DNA of 64,000 nucleotides. It comes from G965232465 sp965276005. Its GTDB lineage: Bacteria > Pseudomonadota > Alphaproteobacteria > JAQWUY01. The notes below the pieces were generated by a model that was not told where the DNA came from, made no database searches, and saw nothing but the letters and a program-made list of their open reading frames with translations. Positions 18,010 to 26,296 of the stretch are shown here, in pieces. Both the position numbers and the translations under genes were made by a program. Location of the stretch: positions 1,426,001 through 1,490,000 of the forward strand of contig OZ254962.1 of NCBI GenBank assembly GCA_965276005.1. The letters run 5' to 3'. Positions within the stretch are counted from its first letter, which is position 1. The number at the start of each line of letters is the position of its first letter.

Positions 18010-18260
18010 TAAAACTGCATCAACACACCCAAAACAGTAATGATGATAATTGCCATACCCCCCATTTTGATGGTCATGTCTTTACGCAACATGGTCATGT
18101 CTTTACGGACTATTTCAATATCTGTTTTACTTGCCAGATTAGAATTTGCAAAATTTACTTGTTCTTGAGCCACAGCTTCGGCTTGTTTTTTGGGCATGCC
18201 AGAAGCCTCGAGTCTTTTGGTAATCGACAATGTATCAATGGCAACATTTCCCGCCATCAT
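18009..18260 (-). CDS. DUF1640-like small coiled-coil membrane protein, copy 2
   Basis: An 83-aa paralogue of the product at 17385-17645 (nearly identical over the first 50 residues). It has an extra heptad in the coil (VRKDMTMLRKDMT) and a different membrane span at its C terminus. AAAGGAAAAATC precedes two consecutive ATG codons (18260, 18257). Further in-frame codons upstream overlap the next small gene and were not used. Confidence 0.6.
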   Translation of the reverse strand: MMAGNVAIDTLSITKRLEASGMPKKQAEAVAQEQVNFANSNLASKTDIEIVRKDMTMLRKDMTIKMGGMAIIIITVLGVLMQF

Positions 18261-18276
18261 GATTTTTCCTTTCTCT

Positions 18277-18417
18277 TTAAATAGATTCTTTCGCAAATAT
18301 TACAACCACCGAAAAGGCAAGCAACACCGCCCCAACTGTACCCCACAAGGCACCAAGTAAACCAGCGGTAACAACCGCCCCGACCGTATCATTATTTTTT
18401 AGCTTATCTATAATCAT
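18277..18417 (-). CDS. 46-aa glycine-rich membrane peptide, paralogue of the 17758-18009 product
   Basis: A short frame starting MIIDKLKNNDTVGAV and ending FAKESI, with one hydrophobic glycine-rich span. It aligns with the second half of the 83-aa protein at 17758-18009 (MIIDKLKN-DTVGAV--AG--GALWGT). It lies directly upstream of, and slightly overlaps the region before, the second DUF1640-like gene, repeating the same two-gene arrangement. No clear ribosome site was found, so it may be a relic. Confidence 0.4.
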   Translation of the reverse strand: MIIDKLKNNDTVGAVVTAGLLGALWGTVGAVLLAFSVVVIFAKESI

Positions 18418-18722
18418 GGATAAATTGTACTACACCTACACAGCAAATGTCAAGATAAATATAAACAAATATAATGCAATATAAATAAAGGTAAAAACCC
18501 AATAAGGCAAAATGAAAAAAACTTGTGGGGGTTGGATACGCACAACGGACAATCCGCAAAATCGGGGGGCAGCATTTTACAAACTTTTTACAACAAACCC
18601 CCACCGCAACAATCTTTTACAACCACATCAGGAACACCGCCCGAATAATCCACATGATACCCATTACAGGCGGTGGGGTGGTATCAAAGGTAAAAGACAC
18701 CTAGCAGGATAAACCCACAAAA
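18418..18722. pseudogene. Decayed copy of the small membrane module
   Basis: No intact gene. The stretch 18579-18606 matches 17775-17802 (3' end of the glycine-rich gene) at nearly every base. Directly after it comes sequence like 17920-17960 (its 5' half), so this is an internally deleted copy. The block CACATGATACCCATTACAGG near 18650-18670 recurs at about 20455-20475. Confidence 0.55.
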
Positions 18723-20333
18723 TCACTTCGCTCCAGCGTCTTTTAACATTTTGATTATATCGGGGTTGTTTTTTTGTACTGCCCACCTTAAGGCAGTCCA
18801 ACCGTCTTCATCCTGCACATTCACATCCGCCCCAGCATCGACCAACACCTTAACCACATCGGGAGTATTGTTCCATGCTGCATCCATTAAGGCAGTATCA
18901 CCGTCTTTATCCTGCACATTCACATCCGCCCCAGCATCGACCAACACCTTAACTACATCGGGAGTATTGTTCCATGCTGCATCCATTAAGGCAGTATCAC
19001 CGTATTTATCCTGCACATTCACATCCGCCCCAGCATCGACCAACACCTTAACTACATCGGGGTAATTTCTTATTGCATACATTAGGGCAGTATCACCGTC
19101 TTTATCCTGCACATTCACATCCGCCCCAGCATCGACCAACGCCTTAACTGCATCGGGGTAATTTCTTGTTGCATACATTAGGACAGTATCACCGTCTTTA
19201 TCCTGCACATTCACATCCGCCCCAGCATCGACCAACGCCTTAACTGCATCGGGGTAATTTCTTATTGCATACATTAGGACAGTATCACCGTCTTTATCCT
19301 GCACATTCATATCCGCCCCAGCATCGACCAACGCCTTAACTACATCGGGGTAATTTCTTATTGCATACATTAGGACAGTATCACCGTCTTTATCCTGCAC
19401 ATTCACATCCGCCCCAGCATCGACCAACGCCTTAACCACATCGGGGTAATTTCTTATTGCATACATTAGGACAGTATCACCGTCTTTATCCTGCACATTC
19501 ACATCCGCCCCAGCATCGACCAACGCCTTAACTACATCGGGGTAATTTCTTATTACTGCCAACATTAAGGCAGTCTCACCGTCTTTATCCTGCACATTCA
19601 TATCCGCCCCAGCATCGACCAACGCCTTAACTACATCGGGGTAATTTCTTATTACTGCCAACATTAAGGCAGTCTCACCGTCTTTATCCTGCACATTCAT
19701 ATCCGCCCCAGCATCGACCAACGCCTTAACTACATCGGGGTAACTTTCGCTTACTGCATACATTAAGGCAGTCTTACCGTCTTTATCCTGCACATTGACA
19801 TCTGCCCCGTTAGCGACCAGTACCTTAACAATATCGGGGTTGTCTTTAAGTACTGCCGCCATTAAGGCAGTCCAACCATATTTACTCTGCACATTGACAT
19901 CTGCCCCATTATCAATCAGTACCTTAACTATATCGGGGTTGTTTTTCACTGCTACCCCCATCAAGGCAGTTATACCGTCTTTATCCTGCACATTGACATC
20001 AGCCCCAGCATCGACCAACACCTTAACCACATCGGGAGTATTTTTCCATGCTGCATTCATTAAGGCAGTATAACCGTCTTTATCCTGCACATTCACATCA
20101 GCCCCAGCATCGACCAACACCTTAACCACATCGGGAGTATTTTTCCATGCTGCATTCATTAAGGCAGTTTTACCGTTTTTATCCTGCACATTCACATCAG
20201 CCCCATTGTTTATGGCATTTTGTACATCTTGCACCGTTGCAGTGATATAGTCCAACCTTAGTAAATCATATGCTCCAGCATACGCCTTAACAGAAAACAG
20301 CATAAACAATACAACAAAAATCTTTTTAAACAT
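18723..20333 (-). CDS. Secreted ankyrin-repeat protein
   Basis: A 536-aa protein with a signal peptide (MFKKIFVVLFMLFSVKAYA-G) followed by a cap and about 15 ankyrin repeats up to the C terminus, each carrying the TALM...PDVVK-LVDAGADVNVQDKDG pattern. Most repeats are 33 residues; five consecutive ones (DTVLMYA-RNYPD type, about residues 281-440) are 32 residues, having lost one residue in the first helix. Neighbouring repeats are nearly identical at DNA level, which points to recent unit duplication or gene conversion. Ankyrin proteins bind other proteins; an exported one suggests a periplasmic or host-directed partner. It is flanked by copies of the small membrane-protein module. Confidence 0.9.
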   Translation of the reverse strand: MFKKIFVVLFMLFSVKAYAGAYDLLRLDYITATVQDVQNAINNGADVNVQDKNGKTALMNAAWKNTPDVVKVLVDAGADVNVQDKDGYTALMNAAWKNTPDVVKVLVDAGADVNVQDKDGITALMGVAVKNNPDIVKVLIDNGADVNVQSKYGWTALMAAVLKDNPDIVKVLVANGADVNVQDKDGKTALMYAVSESYPDVVKALVDAGADMNVQDKDGETALMLAVIRNYPDVVKALVDAGADMNVQDKDGETALMLAVIRNYPDVVKALVDAGADVNVQDKDGDTVLMYAIRNYPDVVKALVDAGADVNVQDKDGDTVLMYAIRNYPDVVKALVDAGADMNVQDKDGDTVLMYAIRNYPDAVKALVDAGADVNVQDKDGDTVLMYATRNYPDAVKALVDAGADVNVQDKDGDTALMYAIRNYPDVVKVLVDAGADVNVQDKYGDTALMDAAWNNTPDVVKVLVDAGADVNVQDKDGDTALMDAAWNNTPDVVKVLVDAGADVNVQDEDGWTALRWAVQKNNPDIIKMLKDAGAK

Positions 20334-20363
20334 GGTAATCCCCTTTATATATTAAATCACAAA

Positions 20364-20480
20364 ATCCATACTATACCCCAAACCCAAAAACAAAGCAACC
20401 ACCTACCGCAACAATCTTTTACAACCACATCAGAATAAACCCCCCAATATATCCACATGATACCCATTACAGGCGGTGGG
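20364..20480. pseudogene. Second decayed copy of the small membrane module
   Basis: The segment matches the middle and 5' part of the glycine-rich gene at 17880-17970 and the decayed copy at about 18600-18680, including the string CGCAACAATCTTTTACAACC. No open frame survives. The rest of 20334-20610 holds nothing else that I can recognise. Confidence 0.5.
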
Positions 20481-20610
20481 ATTGTGGACACTGTACCCAT
20501 GTGGACAATCAGAAAAAACCGTATAACGGATTAAATCTTGTCTAGTTATTGTCTAGTTAGAAAAAAATACAGCCCTAAAAATCACCCCCCAAAGCCGCCC
20601 CATAAAACAC

Positions 20611-20637
20611 AAAAAAAGCCTTGATTTACAAGGCTTT
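20611..20637 (-). terminator. Rho-independent terminator after tRNA-Gly
   Basis: On the minus strand AAAGCCTTG-TAAAT-CAAGGCTTT forms a 9-bp stem followed directly by more T. It starts 7 nt beyond the CCA end of tRNA-Gly. Confidence 0.85.
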
Positions 20638-20643
20638 ATAAAT

Positions 20644-20718
20644 TGGAGCGGGTGATGAGATTCGAACTCACGACTTCAACCTTGGCAAGGTTGCGCTCTA
20701 CCCCTGAGCTACACCCGC
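20644..20718 (-). tRNA. tRNA-Gly (GCC)
   Basis: Read on the minus strand: acceptor GCGGGTG pairs with CACCCGC, D-arm GCTCAGGGGTAGAGC, anticodon loop CTTGCCAAG with anticodon GCC, T-arm GTTCGAATC, and an encoded CCA. All four stems pair. Confidence 0.97.
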
Positions 20719-20737
20719 ATTGTTTATGCTTGCCCTA

Positions 20738-20766
20738 TATATATACTTGCTATGGGAATATTGCAA
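20738..20766 (-). promoter_or_regulatory. Promoter of tRNA-Gly
   Basis: TTGCAA (20766-20761), a 17-nt spacer and TATATA (20743-20738) on the minus strand, followed by a short leader to the tRNA 5' end at 20718. Confidence 0.75.
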
Positions 20767-20815
20767 GGGGTTTTTTTGTAAAAATTTAAAAAATGTGGTT
20801 TTGTGGCTATCCCCG

Positions 20816-20844
20816 TTGACATTTTGTTGTTTTTGGCGTATTTT
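20816..20844 (+). promoter_or_regulatory. Promoter of trhO
   Basis: TTGACA (20816-20821), a 17-nt spacer and TATTTT (20839-20844). The predicted start near 20851 gives a leader of about 28 nt before the TTG start codon, which agrees with the chosen gene start. Confidence 0.7.
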
Positions 20845-20878
20845 GGCTATTTATGCACCAACTAGAGGGGAATTTGTC

Positions 20879-21871
20879 TTGACAACACACACACCACAGT
20901 TTTTGGTTACGGCGTTATATAAATTTGTAGCATTAGATGACTATCAGACCTTACAAAAGCCCTTAAAACGGTTTTGTATCGCCCATAATATTTACGGTAC
21001 TGTATTGCTTGCCCGTGAAGGCATTAATGGTACGGTTGCCGGGTCGCCGGACAGTATCGAAAAATTTCTCCATTATATAAAATCTGACCCCCGTTTTGCC
21101 GACATCGACCACAAACAATCGCAAGCGGATTTTCAGCCGTTTCAACGGATGAAAGTACGGCTTAAAAAGGAAATTGTAGCCTTAGGCGACGACAAAGTGG
21201 ATCCGACCACTACCGTTGGTACATATGTTACCGCCGACAATTGGAACGCTGTCATCAGCGACCCGGAAGTCATCACCATCGACACCCGCAACGCCTATGA
21301 AGTCGCCATCGGCACATTCAAAGGAGCCCTTAATCCCCACACCCAATCTTTTAAACAATTTAAGGACTATGTTCGCACCCATTTAAACCCGAAACAACAC
21401 AAAAAAGTTGCCATGTTCTGCACCGGCGGTATCCGCTGTGAAAAAGCGTCCTCATTTATGTTAAACGCCGGTTTCGATACGGTTTACCACTTGAAGGGCG
21501 GGATTTTAACATACCTCGAACAAGTGGATAAACAACACAGCCTATGGCACGGCGATTGCTTTGTGTTCGACGACCGGGTCAGCGTTACGCACGGTCTGCA
21601 AATAGGCACACACACCGAATGCCACGCCTGTCGCATGCCAATTAAACCAGAAGACATGAAAAAAACCTCGTTCGAGCTGGGCGTATCGTGTTACCACTGT
21701 GTCGACAAAACAGACACAGAGTTCAAAAACCGCATGCGAGAACGACAAAAACAAATAAAACTGGCAACAAAACGGGGCGAAAAACATTTCAGTGTCGAAG
21801 CATTCGAAGCGGGTAAGATTCGCAAAGCCAAACAAAAACGCTTAGCTAGGGAAAATAGCCGAAAAGCATGA
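20879..21871 (+). CDS. trhO: tRNA uridine(34) hydroxylase, rhodanese family
   Basis: TrhO (YceA) uses oxygen to form 5-hydroxyuridine at position 34 of several tRNAs. The 330-aa protein has the UPF0176 N-terminal domain (LLAREGINGTVAGS), a rhodanese domain with the active-site loop FCTGGIRCEKASSF (Cys and Arg kept), and a C-terminal part with the cysteine pairs HACRMPI and CYHC. The frame is open upstream to 20720, but that would overlap the tRNA promoter. I therefore chose the TTG at 20879, which has GAGGGG 8 nt before it and is followed by the conserved sequence. It is convergent with the tracrRNA. Confidence 0.92.
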   Translation: MTTHTPQFLVTALYKFVALDDYQTLQKPLKRFCIAHNIYGTVLLAREGINGTVAGSPDSIEKFLHYIKSDPRFADIDHKQSQADFQPFQRMKVRLKKEIVALGDDKVDPTTTVGTYVTADNWNAVISDPEVITIDTRNAYEVAIGTFKGALNPHTQSFKQFKDYVRTHLNPKQHKKVAMFCTGGIRCEKASSFMLNAGFDTVYHLKGGILTYLEQVDKQHSLWHGDCFVFDDRVSVTHGLQIGTHTECHACRMPIKPEDMKKTSFELGVSCYHCVDKTDTEFKNRMRERQKQIKLATKRGEKHFSVEAFEAGKIRKAKQKRLARENSRKA

Positions 21872-21889
21872 TAAGACCTGTTTTTTATG

Positions 21890-22018
21890 CAAAAAATAAA
21901 GGAGGGACGGTACGAAACCAATCCCCCACCATTTTTGAGTCATAAAGACTTTTGTCATATGAATATGTATCGACTGTCCACCTAATCTCTGACAAAAAAG
22001 TTACAACCGTATATCCAC
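21890..22018 (-). ncRNA. tracrRNA of the type II CRISPR-Cas system
   Basis: The anti-repeat spans 21992-21954. A 21-nt block (21972-21992) is identical to the plus-strand repeat core, then comes a looped-out stretch of about 10 nt, and then CATATGAC, which can pair with the 5' end of the crRNA repeat. Next comes a small nexus-like hairpin AGTC-TTTAT-GACT (21950-21939), then a longer G-rich/C-rich stem with a TTCG-containing loop (about 21932-21901), and a T tract (21900-21891) that ends the RNA. This order (anti-repeat, nexus, terminator hairpin) matches known tracrRNAs and fixes the minus strand as the sense direction. Exact 5' end and processing are predictions. Confidence 0.85.
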
Positions 22019-22024
22019 CGAGTC

Positions 22025-22054
22025 ACCATAACACCGCAGTATATTTTCTGTCAA
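22025..22054 (-). promoter_or_regulatory. Promoter of tracrRNA
   Basis: On the minus strand TTGACA (22054-22049), an 18-nt spacer and TATGGT (22030-22025), placing the transcript start near 22018, about 25 nt before the anti-repeat. It is back-to-back with the cas9 promoter. Confidence 0.65.
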
Positions 22055-22064
22055 GCCAAAAAAA

Positions 22065-22093
22065 TTGAAAAACATAAATTTATATGATATAAT
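22065..22093 (+). promoter_or_regulatory. Promoter of cas9-cas2
   Basis: TTGAAA (22065-22070), a 17-nt spacer and a perfect TATAAT (22088-22093). The transcript should start near 22100, 32 nt before the cas9 ATG. Confidence 0.8.
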
Positions 22094-22131
22094 TGTTCTA
22101 ACCAACAGTAGTATTATATAAGGATTTTGAT

Positions 22132-25100
22132 ATGACAAAGAAATTACAATACAGATTAGGGCTAGATTTAGGGGTGTCATCCATTGGATCGGCTGTTATT
22201 AAAATCGATGATGATGGTACGCCATTGGATATTGTCGATGCGGGGGTTCGCATATTCGATGTATCGGAAGGGGCAAAAGACCGCCGGGAACAACGCACCG
22301 CCCGCAAAAATAATGAACGCACCAAAAAACGCCTAGAAAAATTGGGGCTTGTTCTGTGTGATATGGGTTTTTGGGAATATAAGGGCAAAAAAGTTGCTGA
22401 AGGTACGAAAAAAATTCGCTCTGCTGATGTGTACAAACTTCGCAACAGAGCAATTGCAGAAAAAATTCAAAACCTCCATTATATCGGTCGTATATTTATG
22501 CACTTGGCAAAGCACCGGGGGGCGGGGTATATTTCTGCACAACAAGACATCGAACAAAATAACAGCAAGAATGACCCGTATACCATATTACCTGCCCGAT
22601 TAGAAGAAGACGACAATCTGCAAACCATAGGACAGTATTTTTATAAACGCCGAACAGATACATTATACAGCCCGCATAAACACATTCGCCAACGCAAGCA
22701 AGGTGGGGGCTTTAAAAATGAAAGCGAAGTCGATTATGCTATCCCTAGATATTTAGTAAAAGACGAATTTAACAAAATATGGGCGGAACAATCTAAGCAT
22801 TATGATTGTATGACCGATGACGCCAAGCAACGCATATATAATATTCTTTTTTACGAACATCCCCATATGCCTCATGCCATCGGCAAATGTATTTATATAG
22901 AAAAAGATGACCGCCTAGCAACCGCACACCCTTTGTCAGAAAAAAGACGGATTTATACAGCAGTGCATAACATCCGTATCGAACAAAAAACCGATAAACG
23001 CAAATTAGAAAAGGCGGAAATTGATACTGTTATCAGGTATATTACGCAGGGAAACAAAGGTAACGCCAAAGAAATCAAAAAAATATTGCACTTATCCTCT
23101 TTTGATGAAGTTATTTTAACAGATGCAAAACAAGGTATCAAACCCTATTTATACGCAACTAAAGACTTTAAAAAATTGCCGAAGTTAGCAGAATTATCCG
23201 AATCGGAGCTAATAGAAGTTATTGATTTTATTTCAAATCCTGTTGATGAAAATGATTGGCAAGAACCTAAACGATTGCTTAATGAAGATAGGGTTATTAA
23301 ATGGTTACAAAATAGATATGACGGTGCAGATTCTGAATGGGGCAAATTCTTAACCGCTTTACCCAAGGGACGGGGCAATTTAGGGGAGACCGCCACCCAT
23401 GCCATTATACAAGGTTTTATGGATTCTAAAGACGCCACATCAGAACGCCGTATAACCGATGCGTTGGCAAAATCGGACGAGCGGTATATGTCCATTGACG
23501 ACCGTATGAAAAAATACGATGGACAATATGATTTATTGCCATATTATGGGGAAATATTATCTTATGACACTCAGCCTATTCACAGATGGATGCAACAAAG
23601 AAATAAATCTTTAAACCCTGACGAAGTCGAATATGGCAAAGTGGCAAATCCTGCAGTACATATGATGTTAAACCAATTGCGATTGGTGGTTAATGATATA
23701 ATCCACATTTATGGAAAACCGGCAGAAATTCATATCGAAGTGGGGAGAGAAGTGGGCAAGTCTGCCGAAGAACGAGAAAAAGAAATGACAAGGCAAAAAA
23801 GTAATGAAGATGCAAATATTGAAATTGATGCAGAATTATTAAATACATACGGCTTACGCCCGACACACAAAAATAGAGAAAAATTAAAATTGTGTAAACA
23901 GCAGAAAAACACAGATGTGTATACGCTAAAACCTATTTCTGCCAAAATGGAGGGATACGAAGTCGAACACTTGATTCCAAAAGCATTAGGCGGTACAGAT
24001 ACAATGGCAAACAAGTGTTTGGTTAATGCCAATGATAATAAAAACAAAGGCGATGAATACCCCTTTGAATATTTCTTGCGTACAAAAACAGAGGAAGAAA
24101 GACGGGAAATTTTAGAATTCGCCCGTAACGAATTACCTAAAAATAAAAAATGGCGATTTGAACCCAATGCAAAAGAAATATTTGAAGAAATGGGCGACCC
24201 AGACGAAACCAATCGGTATATGACCGATACCAGCTATTTTTCAAAACTAGCCATGCGATATTTACGCCCGATTATAAAACAAGACACAGAAAATAAAACA
24301 CCACCTATATTAGCAGTACGAGGCAATCACACCTCCGATTTACGGGTATTTTGGAATTTATTAGGTGTCGAATATGACTTACGGGGCTGGAATGAAAAAT
24401 ACCCCCGTTTTTTGCCTTGTTATTGGATTAACGAAGAAACAGGTGAACGCACGGAAACCAAACCTAGTGAACAAGGTTGGATACGATACGATAAAAAAAG
24501 AAATCCCGAATGGATTGCTAAGCCCCGAATTGACCACCGCCACCATGCCCTAGATGCTATTGTTGTAGGCTTAATCAGTCGTAGTCTCATGCAAAGAATG
24601 ACCGTTGCATACCAAGAAGGCGAAAATGTCAAAAAATTCGATGGAGCTTATATGATGAATGGTAAAAACTTCCCGGATCCCATACAAAGCATGAGTAATC
24701 GATATGCTTTTCGTAAATATGTTGTCAACAAGTTACAAAAAATCTATGTTTCTCACAGACCTAATCGTAAAAAACAAGGACAATTACACAAAGCAACTGG
24801 GAAAACAGTTTTATATGTGGTAAATGATAGACAAGGAAATACAACAGGTTATGTAACAAAATATATGCGTCCTTTGGAGGATATTTTTACCAGCAAAGCA
24901 TCCTTAGAAAAAGAATTTTCGTTATCAAACAACATTAAAAAAGTAAAACATGACATAGATTTTAACTTCGATACAGAACAGCAAAAATATGATATGTGGC
25001 GTACATCTATTAAAAAATATTGGAATAAAGCAGTGAAAAAATTGGAATCTGAAAAAACAGAGTTGGAATCCGAACAACAACGATTAGCACCACAAGCAGA

Positions 25101-25869
25101 CCACTTAAAACAGATTAAAAATAAATCTGACGCTGAAAAACAGATGCTTAAAGATGTACAAAAAACGCTAAGACAGCGTCCCACCACGCCGAATGAAAAA
25201 AATATTATCGTACAGGCAATAGCCATAACACAGCAACAAAGCAATAAAAAAATGCTGGATACCAAAATTGCCAAAGTCGAATTTAAAGAAACATTGGTAT
25301 ATATACCTAAACATGGATTGGGATACGATGGAGGTGGCAACCATCGTATGGATGTATATATGGCAACGACTACCAACAAAAAAGGTGATGCCAAACAACA
25401 AATTAAAGGGGAAATTATCAGCCGTTATAACGCCAATGACAAAAACTTTACTGCAAAATGGAAAAGATTAAAAGACAATAAATTGCTGTATACCCTGTGT
25501 ATTAATGACATGCTTGAAATGTATACACCACAGATATTTAAAGATAAAGAAATCTGTAATACTAAAAGGTGTTTGGTAAAAATAACAAGCATATCAGATG
25601 AACGAATCGTTGTATGCTTGCACACAGATGCAGGAAATGACGATATGGCAAAAGTCAATAAAAACAAAGTGCGTAATAAATACCGTTACCCTAAAAAAGA
25701 GACAGATTTATCGCCACAGCAAAAAGATACTTTGACACATATTGAAAATGATATGAAACGCACGACTTTTCGTGCAAGAATCAGTACATTTTCATCACAC
25801 AATGCCCGTAAAATTGAATTGACCCCATTCGGTAAAATAAAACGCAAGCACAAGGTGTTAAAGACATAA
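22132..25869 (+). CDS. cas9: CRISPR-associated endonuclease Cas9 (type II-C-like)
   Basis: A 1245-aa RNA-guided DNA endonuclease. RuvC-I is RLGLDLGVSSIG with Asp12, followed by the arginine-rich bridge helix (DRREQRTARKNNERTKKRL, about 52-70). RuvC-II is EIHIEVGREVGK with Glu536. The HNH domain reads YEVEHLIPKALGGTD with catalytic His613 and Asn627. RuvC-III is HRHHALDAIVV with His805 and Asp808. All nuclease residues are present, so it should cut both strands. Residues of about 960-1050 are a long charged coiled coil in the C-terminal, PAM-interacting part, which helps explain a length above that of many II-C Cas9 proteins. AAGGA precedes the ATG. Its stop codon abuts the cas2 frame. No csn2 or cas4 is present, hence II-C by default. 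Confidence 0.96.
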   Translation: MTKKLQYRLGLDLGVSSIGSAVIKIDDDGTPLDIVDAGVRIFDVSEGAKDRREQRTARKNNERTKKRLEKLGLVLCDMGFWEYKGKKVAEGTKKIRSADVYKLRNRAIAEKIQNLHYIGRIFMHLAKHRGAGYISAQQDIEQNNSKNDPYTILPARLEEDDNLQTIGQYFYKRRTDTLYSPHKHIRQRKQGGGFKNESEVDYAIPRYLVKDEFNKIWAEQSKHYDCMTDDAKQRIYNILFYEHPHMPHAIGKCIYIEKDDRLATAHPLSEKRRIYTAVHNIRIEQKTDKRKLEKAEIDTVIRYITQGNKGNAKEIKKILHLSSFDEVILTDAKQGIKPYLYATKDFKKLPKLAELSESELIEVIDFISNPVDENDWQEPKRLLNEDRVIKWLQNRYDGADSEWGKFLTALPKGRGNLGETATHAIIQGFMDSKDATSERRITDALAKSDERYMSIDDRMKKYDGQYDLLPYYGEILSYDTQPIHRWMQQRNKSLNPDEVEYGKVANPAVHMMLNQLRLVVNDIIHIYGKPAEIHIEVGREVGKSAEEREKEMTRQKSNEDANIEIDAELLNTYGLRPTHKNREKLKLCKQQKNTDVYTLKPISAKMEGYEVEHLIPKALGGTDTMANKCLVNANDNKNKGDEYPFEYFLRTKTEEERREILEFARNELPKNKKWRFEPNAKEIFEEMGDPDETNRYMTDTSYFSKLAMRYLRPIIKQDTENKTPPILAVRGNHTSDLRVFWNLLGVEYDLRGWNEKYPRFLPCYWINEETGERTETKPSEQGWIRYDKKRNPEWIAKPRIDHRHHALDAIVVGLISRSLMQRMTVAYQEGENVKKFDGAYMMNGKNFPDPIQSMSNRYAFRKYVVNKLQKIYVSHRPNRKKQGQLHKATGKTVLYVVNDRQGNTTGYVTKYMRPLEDIFTSKASLEKEFSLSNNIKKVKHDIDFNFDTEQQKYDMWRTSIKKYWNKAVKKLESEKTELESEQQRLAPQADHLKQIKNKSDAEKQMLKDVQKTLRQRPTTPNEKNIIVQAIAITQQQSNKKMLDTKIAKVEFKETLVYIPKHGLGYDGGGNHRMDVYMATTTNKKGDAKQQIKGEIISRYNANDKNFTAKWKRLKDNKLLYTLCINDMLEMYTPQIFKDKEICNTKRCLVKITSISDERIVVCLHTDAGNDDMAKVNKNKVRNKYRYPKKETDLSPQQKDTLTHIENDMKRTTFRARISTFSSHNARKIELTPFGKIKRKHKVLKT

Positions 25870-26223
25870 ATGCCCCATAGACAATATGTATCTGGGTGGC
25901 AGATAATGTGGATATTGTGTATGTTCGATATGCCTGTCAAAACCCATAAACAACGCAAAAATGCCACTCAGTTTCGCACGCTTTTATTAAATGACGGATT
26001 TATGATGAAACAGTTTTCTGTATACATAAAACCATGTGCCAGACTCGAATCAGCTAAACATATAACCAAGAAATTAAAATATTACATACCCGATGACAGT
26101 ATGGTCAGTTTTTTCTATATAACCGACAAACAATACGCCACATCAGACAACTTTATAGGTAAAAATAGTATCGACAACGAACAAAAAGAATCGGAAAAAA
26201 CCGGAAATTTACAACTATTTTAG
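25870..26223 (+). CDS. cas2: CRISPR-associated protein Cas2
   Basis: The frame opens with an ATG touching the cas9 stop (TAAATG) and encodes up to 117 aa. The family match begins at MWILCMFDMPVKT, so the true start may be the ATG at 25906 (105 aa). The conserved metal-site Asp lies in MFDMPV, and the RNATQFRTLLLNDGFMMKQF and SVYIKPC blocks follow as in type II Cas2. Cas2 bridges Cas1 dimers during spacer integration and is not known to integrate alone. Here cas1, normally between cas9 and cas2, is absent. The C-terminal 25 residues are polar and probably unstructured. Confidence 0.9.
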   Translation: MPHRQYVSGWQIMWILCMFDMPVKTHKQRKNATQFRTLLLNDGFMMKQFSVYIKPCARLESAKHITKKLKYYIPDDSMVSFFYITDKQYATSDNFIGKNSIDNEQKESEKTGNLQLF

Positions 26224-26249
26224 CCCATAAAATTTAAAAAACCCAAATG

Positions 26250-26289
26250 AAATAGTGCCTTGAAATACAATAAAATCAAGGCACTATTT
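26250..26289. promoter_or_regulatory. 14-bp perfect inverted repeat between cas2 and the array
   Basis: AAATAGTGCCTTGA (26250-26263) and its exact complement (26276-26289) flank a 12-nt loop, 7 nt before the first repeat. On the minus strand it is followed by a T-rich stretch including TTTTTT, so it could end array transcripts. Being next to repeat 1, it could also be part of the leader recognised by Cas1-Cas2. Confidence 0.6.
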
Positions 26290-26296
26290 ATAATAT

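Noticed and set aside
18512..18712. Plus-strand frame containing GGWIRTTDN
   Set aside because: It runs antisense to decayed module fragments and has no homologous content beyond that; it looks like a chance frame.
18723..20333. Second CRISPR-like or satellite array
   Set aside because: The 96-99 nt periodicity is coding: each unit is an ankyrin repeat in one continuous frame with a signal peptide.
20720..20878. N-terminal extension of trhO to 20720
   Set aside because: It would cover the tRNA-Gly promoter region and the trhO promoter itself, and the extra residues do not match the family.
21954..22060. tracrRNA transcribed on the plus strand
   Set aside because: Downstream of the anti-repeat on that strand there is no hairpin series or T-tailed terminator, whereas the minus strand has promoter, nexus-like hairpin and terminator in the right order.
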